From NCBI RefSeq assembly GCF_900184265.1, contig NZ_FXXA01000002.1, positions 2,342,539 to 2,406,538 on the forward strand: a stretch of 64,000 nucleotides of DNA, in the 5' to 3' direction. This DNA is from Eggerthella timonensis. Its GTDB lineage: Bacteria > Actinomycetota > Coriobacteriia > Coriobacteriales > Eggerthellaceae. The notes beneath the pieces were generated by a model. The model did no database searches. It saw only the letters and a list, made by a program, of their open reading frames with translations, and had not been told where the DNA came from. Positions 41,739-50,200 of the stretch are shown one piece after another (the first letter of the stretch is position 1; every line of letters starts with the position of its first letter). The position numbers were made by a program, and so were the translations under genes.

Positions 41739-44700
41739 CTACTCCTCGATCTCGAAGGTGAACGTGACGTTCGCGAACGGGCCGCGCCGATCGGCCGGGG
41801 GCCCTGCGACGTCCACCGGGCTCGGCAAGTCGAGCCCGAACGTGGCGGAGAGCTCGCCGAGGGCGCCGGACGTCGCCGCAGGCACGGTGAAGCCCGAGAG
41901 CGCGACCGGGGCCGACCCGAGCGGCAGCCTGGCCGAGGCCGCGCCGGCCTCGAGCACGACTGCGATGGAAGGCCACTGGGAGGCCTTCGGGAACGTCGCT
42001 TCCGTGCCGTTCGCGCCCGGCACGGTCGCGCACGTCGCCGTTGCCACCTTCAGGGGTACCACCGACCGCGAGGCGAACGTCGCCGTCCCGGCCGTCGCGG
42101 TGCCCTGCGCGCTCACGCCGACCGCCGCCGTCAGGGGCGCGTCCACCGAGACGACGGGCGCCCACACGGCGTAGAGGGTGACGGAGCCGCCGGCGACGTC
42201 GGTGAGGTTCGCCTTCTCGACTTCCTGGCCCGCAGCGTAGCCCGTCCCCGTGCCGTCGGCCTTTGTGTTCCACTCCTTGAACGAGTATCCAGCCCTGGCA
42301 TAGGTGTTCGCCGGCATCGTGACCGTCGCGTCGTACTTTGCGACGATGTCTTCCGGGCCTGCTCCCGTTCCCTTGTTACCGTCGAACTTCACGGTGTAGG
42401 AGTTCGCCTTCCAGATGGCGTAGAGGTCCACCACCGCGTTGTTTACGGAGGCGAGGTTCTTCACGTTCTCGAACCCGGCGTAGACCGTGCCCGGGTTGTC
42501 CGGGGTGACGTCGGCGGCGGGCAGCGTGCGCCACCCTCCGAAGGCGTAGCCGGTGCGGGACATCTTCCACGGCGTGCCGTCCGACCCGACGCCTTCGTCG
42601 GGCAGGATCGGGAACACCTGGTCGTAGAAGACGCCGCACGTCGGCGGAGGCGTGCCCCCGCCCCCGTCGAGGTTGTACCGCACGTTGTACCATACGGGAA
42701 CCCAGACGGCGTAGAGGTCGACTACCGCCTTGTCGGTGGAGGAGAGGTTCTTCACGCTCTCGAACTCGCCGTAGATCTTGCCCGGGTTGTCCGGGGTGAC
42801 GTCGGCGGCGGGCAGCGTGCGCCACCCTCCGAAGGCGTAGCCGGTGCGGGAACTGCCCCACGGCGTGCCGTCCGACTCGTAGCCCCCGCGGGGCAGGATC
42901 GCGAACTCCTGGTCGTAGGAGACGCCCTGCGTCGGGGGCGCGGTCCCGACGCCCCCGTCGAGGTTGTATCGCACGTTGTACCATACGGGAACCCAGACGG
43001 CGTAGAGCGTGACGGTCTTGTCGTTCGTCGTGGCGAGGTTCTTGTACACCTTGCCCGGCGTGTAGCCCTTTCCCTTTCCGTCGGGCGCCGTGTTCCATTC
43101 CTTGAACAGGTAACCCGTCTTCGTGAACGTGTTCTCCCGGAGCGTGAACTCTTCGTCGTAGCTCACGTCGTGCTCGTCCGGGGACACGTCGTGCGCGCCG
43201 CCGTTCGAATGGAAGTTGACCTTGTACTTGATGGGCGCCCAGATGGCGTAGAGCGTGACCGAGCCGCCGGAGACGTCGGTGAGGTTCGCCTCCTTGATCT
43301 CCTCGCCCGCGTCGTAGCCCGCTCCCGTGCCGTCCTGTTTCGTGTTCCATTCCTTGAACAGATAGCCCGTCTTCGCGTACGGGTTCGCCGGCATCGTGAC
43401 CGTCGCGTCGTACGTAGTCTCGATGTTTGCCGGGTTCGCGCCCGAGGTGGCGGTGTTCCCGCTGAACCTCACGGTGTAGGAATTCGGCACCCAGACGGCG
43501 TAGAGGTCAACCACCTCGGAGACGGTCGTCAGGTTCTTGACCCGTTCCGTTTCCGCGAAGGTCTTGCCCGGCTCTCCGGCGGCTGCCTGCGCGTTCGTGA
43601 CCGTGCGCCAGCCGCCGAAGGTGTAGCCGGTACGGGACATCTCCCACGGCGTGCCGTTGGATTCGACCCCCTTCGTCGGATACAGGTTTACTTCGACGTC
43701 GTAGTGCAAGCCTACCGCGGGAGGCGGCGTTCCGCTTCCACCGTCAAGGTTGTACCTAATGACGTACCAGATGGGCTCCCACTTCGCGTAGAGCACCAGG
43801 TCCTCTTCGGGCATGACGTCGTTGGCGAAGTCCCAGGCGGTCGTGCAGCCGGCTTCCTTGTGCCAGCCGCCGAACGTGTAGCCCGTGCGCGTCGGGTCGG
43901 CGGGCTTCGCGAGTTTCGTCCCGGGGGCCTGCGAGGTGGAACCGGGGGTTTTGATGTCATCGTAGTTTACGTCGATCCGCCACTCTGGGAAGCCCTTGGC
44001 GTTGGGGAACCCCCAGTTGTTCCACCTTGCCTGCGATTGAAGCGCCGTGCAGCTGACGCATCCGTTGCCCCATACCTTCGCATTGGCGCGGTCCATGCCG
44101 GCGAAGACGCTCGCCGCGCTGCCCCCTAGGCTGTGGATGCAGCCCAGCTGCACGATCTCCGTGACGGGGGTGTTCGCGAAGGCCCGATCCTCGATGGACG
44201 AGGCTTCCTTTCGAATGACGGCTCGGTGGCCGATCTTGCCCTCGGGCCAACGGTAGAGCTTCTTGAAGTCTTTCGTGTACAGCACGCCGTCGTCCGAGGC
44301 GAACGCCTGGTTCGCGGGGTCGACGTTGACGGACTTGAGCATGGTCGCGCCCTCGAACGCCTTCACGTCGACGTAATCGACGTTCGCGGGGATGGTGATG
44401 GAGGTGAGGCTCGTTCCCTCGAACGCGGTGATGTAGATGGACTTGAGCGTGCTGGGCAGGTTGATCTGCTTGAGTCCCGATACGCCCTTGAACGCGTTGT
44501 TCGCGATGCGGGTCACGTCGTAGTAGTAGCGCACCCCGCCGGTCACGCGGGTCACGACGCCGCCCTCGGGGATGGTGACCACGCCGTCGGCGGGAAGCTC
44601 TGCCACGCAGTTGTTCGTCCCGCCGCCGACCTTCACCTTGCCGAGGCTGCTGCCGCTTGCGGCGGACATGATGGAGTAGCGGATGCCTTCGTAGACGAAG

Positions 44701-45134
44701 AGGTCGCCGATGGCATACGGCTCGACGGCGGGTTCCTCGGTCGGCTCCCCGTCGGGGACGCCGGGGGCTTGGACGGGCTCGGGCTCGCACGCCGGTTCAG
44801 GTTCCGGCTCGGCCTCCGGGTCTTCTGCGGGATCTTCCACGGCATCCGAATCCTGCCTTGGGGGAAGGGCGCTTGCCTGCAGCGCGCCCTCGGCCGGGGG
44901 CTCTTCGGTTTCGGGCTCCGCCGTCGCATCGTCGACGCCCTTCCCGTCGGCCGCCTCCGGCTCGCCGGGCTGCGCGGCCTCGACGGCCTCGGGCCGGCCC
45001 GCAGGCTCTTCGGCCCCTTCGTCGTCGGCGGATGCGAAGCCGACGAGCAGGCACGAGGCGGCCAGCGCCAGCGACAGGGCCGCTGCCAGCAGCTTTCCTG
45101 CCGCGCCCAACGGCGCGCGGTTCGCGTGACCCAT
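41739..45134 (-). CDS. Large secreted BspA-like surface protein with Flg_new (InlB B-type) repeats
   Basis: The 1131-residue protein has a signal peptide (cleavage near FASA-DDE), an acidic Pro/Glu-rich linker (about 38-140), a BspA-type leucine-rich region (about 170-330: VTRIANNAFKGVSGLKQINL, LTSITIPANVDYVDVKAFEG) and about seven Listeria-Bacteroides (Flg_new) repeats (about 385-990), each ending in YAxW. The last 140 residues are a beta domain ending FANVTFTFEIEE. There is no LPXTG motif or C-terminal helix, so attachment must be indirect. It heads a six-gene operon. Such proteins bind host or bacterial surfaces; the ligand is unknown. Confidence 0.8.
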   Translation of the reverse strand: MGHANRAPLGAAGKLLAAALSLALAASCLLVGFASADDEGAEEPAGRPEAVEAAQPGEPEAADGKGVDDATAEPETEEPPAEGALQASALPPRQDSDAVEDPAEDPEAEPEPEPACEPEPVQAPGVPDGEPTEEPAVEPYAIGDLFVYEGIRYSIMSAASGSSLGKVKVGGGTNNCVAELPADGVVTIPEGGVVTRVTGGVRYYYDVTRIANNAFKGVSGLKQINLPSTLKSIYITAFEGTSLTSITIPANVDYVDVKAFEGATMLKSVNVDPANQAFASDDGVLYTKDFKKLYRWPEGKIGHRAVIRKEASSIEDRAFANTPVTEIVQLGCIHSLGGSAASVFAGMDRANAKVWGNGCVSCTALQSQARWNNWGFPNAKGFPEWRIDVNYDDIKTPGSTSQAPGTKLAKPADPTRTGYTFGGWHKEAGCTTAWDFANDVMPEEDLVLYAKWEPIWYVIRYNLDGGSGTPPPAVGLHYDVEVNLYPTKGVESNGTPWEMSRTGYTFGGWRTVTNAQAAAGEPGKTFAETERVKNLTTVSEVVDLYAVWVPNSYTVRFSGNTATSGANPANIETTYDATVTMPANPYAKTGYLFKEWNTKQDGTGAGYDAGEEIKEANLTDVSGGSVTLYAIWAPIKYKVNFHSNGGAHDVSPDEHDVSYDEEFTLRENTFTKTGYLFKEWNTAPDGKGKGYTPGKVYKNLATTNDKTVTLYAVWVPVWYNVRYNLDGGVGTAPPTQGVSYDQEFAILPRGGYESDGTPWGSSRTGYAFGGWRTLPAADVTPDNPGKIYGEFESVKNLSSTDKAVVDLYAVWVPVWYNVRYNLDGGGGTPPPTCGVFYDQVFPILPDEGVGSDGTPWKMSRTGYAFGGWRTLPAADVTPDNPGTVYAGFENVKNLASVNNAVVDLYAIWKANSYTVKFDGNKGTGAGPEDIVAKYDATVTMPANTYARAGYSFKEWNTKADGTGTGYAAGQEVEKANLTDVAGGSVTLYAVWAPVVSVDAPLTAAVGVSAQGTATAGTATFASRSVVPLKVATATCATVPGANGTEATFPKASQWPSIAVVLEAGAASARLPLGSAPVALSGFTVPAATSGALGELSATFGLDLPSPVDVAGPPADRRGPFANVTFTFEIEE

Positions 45135-45213
45135 CGTCCCCTCCTTGCTCCATCGTCCCGAACGCGCGGAAACCTCCCCTCCGAATACGACCGGGGGGAT
45201 GCGCTTTTCGAGT

Positions 45214-45249
45214 CCAGTATGAGCTTGGAAGATTAAACTACGGTTAAAC
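45214..45249 (-). promoter_or_regulatory. Surface-operon promoter with OmpR-type direct repeat
   Basis: TTAAAC occurs at 45233-45238 and 45244-45249, an 11-base-spaced direct repeat (GTTTAA on the transcribed strand) typical of OmpR/PhoB-family response regulators. A CATACT -10-like element lies ten bases downstream on the minus strand, so the repeat takes the place of the -35. The upstream copy overlaps the stop codon of the histidine kinase gene. Confidence 0.5.
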
Positions 45250-46548
45250 GGCGCGTTTCGGTATCTCGGCGATCACGGCCGCGCCCCGCGGCCGGTTGCG
45301 CTCCATGCGGATCGTGCCCTCGTGGGCCTCGACGATACCCTTGGCGATGGAGAGCCCCAGGCCGTTTCCGCCGGTGGAGCGGGCGCGTGCTCGGTCGGCG
45401 CGGTAGAACCGGTCGAACACGCGCCCGCAGTCCTCCTCGGCGATGCCCACGCCGGTGTCGCGCACCTCGACGACGGCCCGCGCCCCGTGGGAGCGCACCC
45501 GCACCTCGATCGCGTCGCCAGGCTCGGTGTACTTGAGGGCGTTGTCCAAAAGGATCGCCATGAGCTGGCGCAGCTTGTCGGCATCGGCCTCGACCCGCAC
45601 CAGCCCGCCGGCCTCGGCCTTCAGCGCCTTGCCTTCGGCGGCTGCCAGCTCCTCGTAGGACGCCGCCATGTCGGCCGCCAGCGCGCCCATGTCGAGCATC
45701 CGCACGTTCAGGCCGGTCGCGGCGGCGTCGGAAGACGTCAGCGCCAGCAGCTCGTCGGTGAGCCGTGCGAGGCGCGACACCTCCTCGATGGACGCGTCGA
45801 TGCACGGAAGCTTGTCGATCACGGGCGCGCCCACGTCGTCGAGCAGCAGCTCCTGGTTCGTGCGGATGACGGCGAGCGGGGTGCGCAGCTCGTGCGAGGC
45901 GTTCTGCACGAACTCGGTCTGCTTCTCCCAGGCCGAGGCGATGGGCCGCAGCGTCCTGCGCGACAGCAGGTAGCTGGCGACGGCCGTCAGCACGAGCGCC
46001 GCGGCCAGCCCCACGGCGAGCGCGGCGGTGAGCCGCTCGAGGATGGCCGCCTCGGAGCCGACGTCCGCCGCCCGCTGGACGTAGGGCAGCTCCGCATCGT
46101 CCGACGCGAAGTTCGCCACCCGGTAGCGTCGTCCGTCCGCTTCGACGAGATAGGCGCGTTCCATGATGCTCTCATCGAAGGGGATCGAGCGCAGGGCGCG
46201 CTCGGCATCGCCGCCGGCGTCGAGCGCGCCGGCGAAGCCGCCCGCCGCGTCTCGCATGATCGTCATGGCGCGCATGCCGCCGCCCGAAGAAGGGGCGAAC
46301 GTCGCGATCGGAGTCTCGCCGGGATCGCGCAGCTGCTCGGCGGGCAGCGGCATGTCGGCCAGCGGCAGGACCGTGGCCGTCAAGACGCCCTGGTAGTCGA
46401 AGAGCTCCTCGTCCACGACCTGGAACAGGCTGGCGGCCACCTCCTGGCGCACGAACACGCCGAGACCGGCGAACAGCAACCCGAACACCGCGAACACCAA
46501 CAGGGCGTAGCGCAGCGACTCGCGCTTCAAGCGCTCGGCCTCACGCAT
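45244..46548 (-). CDS. Sensor histidine kinase
   Basis: The 434-residue kinase has two transmembrane helices (about 13-35 and 173-195) bracketing an extracellular sensor of about 135 residues, a HisKA domain with the phosphorylated histidine in NASHELRTPLAVIRTNQELL (His219), and an ATP-binding domain with N box LLDNALKYT, G1 DTGVGIAEED and G2 GNGLGLSIAK. There is no clear HAMP domain beyond a short linker. Its start overlaps the response-regulator gene by eight bases. It stands directly upstream of the surface operon, its likely target. Confidence 0.9.
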   Translation of the reverse strand: MREAERLKRESLRYALLVFAVFGLLFAGLGVFVRQEVAASLFQVVDEELFDYQGVLTATVLPLADMPLPAEQLRDPGETPIATFAPSSGGGMRAMTIMRDAAGGFAGALDAGGDAERALRSIPFDESIMERAYLVEADGRRYRVANFASDDAELPYVQRAADVGSEAAILERLTAALAVGLAAALVLTAVASYLLSRRTLRPIASAWEKQTEFVQNASHELRTPLAVIRTNQELLLDDVGAPVIDKLPCIDASIEEVSRLARLTDELLALTSSDAAATGLNVRMLDMGALAADMAASYEELAAAEGKALKAEAGGLVRVEADADKLRQLMAILLDNALKYTEPGDAIEVRVRSHGARAVVEVRDTGVGIAEEDCGRVFDRFYRADRARARSTGGNGLGLSIAKGIVEAHEGTIRMERNRPRGAAVIAEIPKRAV

Positions 46549-47224
46549 GCGGCTCGTCCTCCGCGAGCAGGTAGCCGCAGCCGCGCACGGTTCTCAGGTA
46601 GCGGTCGTAGCCGTGGGGCCTCAGCTCGTTGCGGATGGCGTTCATGCACACGGCAACCACGTTCGAGGAGGTGTCCGACGTGTAGCCCCACACCTTGTCG
46701 AATATCTGCGATTTCGTGAGGATGCGCCCCTTGCGGCTGACGAGGTACTCGAGCGCGTCGAACTGCTTGCCCTTGAGGTCGAGCGGCGCCCCTGCGACGG
46801 ATGCCGTGCGGTCGGACGGCGCGAGCACGAGGTCCTTGAAGGCGAGGCGGCCGTCGTCGCGGGCCCCGAGGGCGCGGCGCAGGATGGCCTCGATGCGCAG
46901 CGCGAGCTCGTCGCGGTAGAAGGGCTTCACCAAGTAGTCGTCCGCGCCCGCTCGGAAGCCCTTCGCCTTGTCGGCCAACGCGCCTTTGGCGGTGAGGATG
47001 AGCACGGGGGTGGACACTCCCTTCTTGCGTAGGCGCTCGAGCACCGCGAAGCCGTCAAGCTGGGGCAGCATGAGGTCGAGCACGACGAGGTCGTAGGTGC
47101 CCCGCTCGGCGAGGAAGAGCCCTTCGGCGCCGTCGTAGGCGCAATCGACGCGATAGGCGGGCTCGAGGCAGCGCTTGACGGAACTCGACAGGTTGCGGTC
47201 GTCTTCGATGACGAGGATGTTCAT
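46541..47224 (-). CDS. OmpR/PhoB-family response regulator
   Basis: The 227-residue regulator has a receiver domain with the acidic pair in VIEDDRN, phosphoacceptor Asp50 (VVLDLMLP), LTAKG and KPF, and a winged-helix output domain (LEYLVSRKGRILTKSQIFDK, then VVAVCMNAIRNELRPHGYDR, YLRTVRGCGYLL). It is transcribed first, then the kinase, then across a promoter the surface genes. A direct repeat of TTAAAC at that promoter is the expected kind of binding site. Confidence 0.95.
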   Translation of the reverse strand: MNILVIEDDRNLSSSVKRCLEPAYRVDCAYDGAEGLFLAERGTYDLVVLDLMLPQLDGFAVLERLRKKGVSTPVLILTAKGALADKAKGFRAGADDYLVKPFYRDELALRIEAILRRALGARDDGRLAFKDLVLAPSDRTASVAGAPLDLKGKQFDALEYLVSRKGRILTKSQIFDKVWGYTSDTSSNVVAVCMNAIRNELRPHGYDRYLRTVRGCGYLLAEDEPHA

Positions 47225-47289
47225 GGAGGCCCCCTTCCGCGCCGCATTCTACCATTAACGGCGCGACGGGGAAGGGGGGTATCTATCCG

Positions 47290-50200
47290 TTAGCGCATCG
47301 GCCTCTTCGAGCGCTGCTTGTCGGCGTACATGGCGTGGTCGGCGCGGCGGATGAGATCGTTCAGCTTGAACGGCGCCTCGCCGAAGGCGCTGCCGACGGC
47401 GGCGGTGGCGGCGATCCGACGCTCGTCGGCCAGCTCGCGCAGGCGCTCCGTCCAGCGGTCCACCAGCTCGTCCAGCTCGCTTTCCGTCCCGTCGCAGGCC
47501 ACCACAAGGAACTCGTCTCCTCCGTAGCGGTAGCCGTGCACGCGTTCGTCGGCGATGGAGGCGATGCCGTCGGCCACGAGGCGCAGCAGCAGGTCGCCCT
47601 GCTCGTGGCCCTCGCTGTCGTTCACGGTTTTCAGGTGGTTCACGTCGAAGAACAGCACGCCGCACGACGAGAGCTCCCGGTACGCTCCCGCCATCATGTG
47701 GGAGAGCTTCGTGCGGTTGAACAGGCCGGTCAGCTCGTCGTGCTCGGCCATCTCGCGCTCTTCGGCCGCCAGCTGGTCGGTGAGGTCGGTGTAATAGCCG
47801 CTCAGAAGCAGGTTCCCGTCGCGGTCGTCGGTAATGCGGTAGAACACTTGCATCGGCACGTAGCTGCCGTCCCCGCGGATGAGCCGCAGCCGCAGGGTCA
47901 GCGTCTCGCGCGTGACGACGAGGCTCTCGAGGGCGCGCTTGGCCATCTCGTTGTCGTCGGGATGCACGCCGGTGAAGCCGTCGGTGTTGTAGAACTTGAC
48001 GCATTCGTCGTGGGTCATGCCGCTCATGCGGCAGAACTCTTCGTTGATGAATATCGGCACGGTGCGGCCGTCGGGCGTGACCAGCTGTTGCACGAAGCCG
48101 CCCGGCATATCGTTCATGAGGTCGCGCAAGACGCGGTTGTCGCGCAGGATCTGCTCCTCGTTGTCGCGGCGCTGGAGGATGGCGGCCACGGAATCGCCGA
48201 GGCCGCCGAGGTGCTCGACGTGCTCGACGTTGCGGCGCGGGTTGTCCACGCCCAGAAAGCCGCCCAGCTTTCCGCCGTTTCGCAAAGGGACGAGCACGAG
48301 GCTGCGGATGCCGCGATCGCGGATTCCAAGGTCGGGAACGCTCTGCGCGTCTTCGACCCATAGGCTCGAGCCGTGGGAGAGCAGGTCCAGCGTATGCGCC
48401 TGCTCCGAGAAGGGCACGCGCTGCAGGCCGTCCTTCTCGGAGCCGATGCCCGCGGCGCACACCTCGTAGGTGTTGCTCGAGACCCGGCGCTCGTCGTCGA
48501 GCTCGAAGAGGTAGGAACGGTCGCCGTCGAAGTAGGCCATCGTCTCGCGAAGCGCCGAATGGATGGCATCGTCAGAGTCGTCTCCCGTCAGCAGGTAGCG
48601 CGAGACGTCGCTCAGAAGGCGCAGCTGCTCGTTGGTCTCCTGCGCCAGCTTCTCGGCGCGCCGCTGGTCGGCCAAGGCCACGCTCAACGACCGCGTCTCC
48701 TCGCTGATGGGGGTATAGGTGGTGTACACGACGGTTTTGCTCGCCTCTTTCTCCACCACGCGCCCGATGAGATGGAACGGCTGGTAACCGTCGTCGCCCC
48801 TGAGCGTGCGGATGTCGCACTCCATGTCGTGCCCGTGCTCGACGGCGTCGTTGATGGCGCGCATCATGCGCTCCCGGTCGTCGGGGTGGATCGCCTCGAG
48901 GGAGTCGTGGGTGCGCAGCTCGTCGCCTTCGCGCATCACGAGCTCGGCGTAGCGCTTGTTGATATGCGCCGTGCCGACGCTGCCGTCCGCGCCGATCTCG
49001 AAGATGATGGCGCCGCACGGCAGGTTGTCGAGCAGTTCCTTCCGCTTCTCCTCCAAGGCGACCTCGGCGGTCATGTCCACGTAGTAGCCGTTCGTGTATT
49101 GCGCTCCGTCGGGGGCGGTGATCGTGCGGTAGAACGCCTGGAACGGCACGTAGCCCTTGTCCTTGTGGAAGAAGCGGGCCCTTGCCGAGAACATCGCATC
49201 CTCCTCCATGGCCTTCGCCGCCGCCTGCATGATCTCGGGCACGTCGTCGGGATGCACGCCCGCGTAGGCGTCCTCGGTGTACAGTTCCATGACCTCGTCG
49301 CGGGTCATGCCCATGATCTGGCAGAACCCGTCGTTGACGAACACGGGCACTGCTTCGGCGCCGGGCAGCATCCTCATGCGCACGAAGCCGCCCGGCGTGT
49401 CGTTCATGAGCCGCTGCATCAGCTCGTTGTCCTGCTCCATGCGCGCCATGTGGTCGCGCCGGATGAGCATCGTCGCGATGCAGTCGCCGATGGCCGCCAG
49501 CTGGCCGACGTGGCGTGTGTTGCGCCGCGGATTGTCCACGCCCGTGCAGCCGACGAGCTTGCCGTCGTTCCACAGGGGGACGAGGAACGCCCCGCCGACG
49601 CCTTGGCGCCTGAGGATGTCGCGCTCTTCCTCGCTGGCGGCCGAAGACGCGTTCACGTCCTCGATGCACACGGTTCGGCCTTCGAGGAACTCGTTGAAGA
49701 TGTAGCGCTGCCGCTCGTAGGGAAGCGCTTGCAGGCTCTCCTTCTCGGATCGGATGCCGGGGGCGCACACCTCGTAGGTGTTGCGCGATACGCGCTTCTC
49801 GTCGTCGAGTTCGAAGACGTAGGCGCGCTCCCCGTCGAAATGCTCGCGTATCTTCTCGAGCGCCTGCTGTATCGCGCGATCGGCGTCGGTGCTGATGAGC
49901 AGGAAGCGGGAGATCTCGTTGAGGAACAGCAGCTGCTCGTTGGTCTCCTGCGCCAGCCGCTCCGCCTTGAGCTGGTCGGCCTGGGCGATGCTGACCGACA
50001 GAGCCTCTTCGGTGATAGGCGTGTACGTGGCGTACAGAAGCGACGAGCCGTCCTCTTGGGGCTCGCTTCTTCCCACGACGTGCATGGGCAGGAAGCCGTC
50101 CTTCCCGTGCATGATACGGAAGTCGCATGCCGTCTCGTCGCCGGGGGCTGCGTTTCGCAGGGTTTCCATGAGCCGTTCGCGATCGTCGGGATGCACGGCG

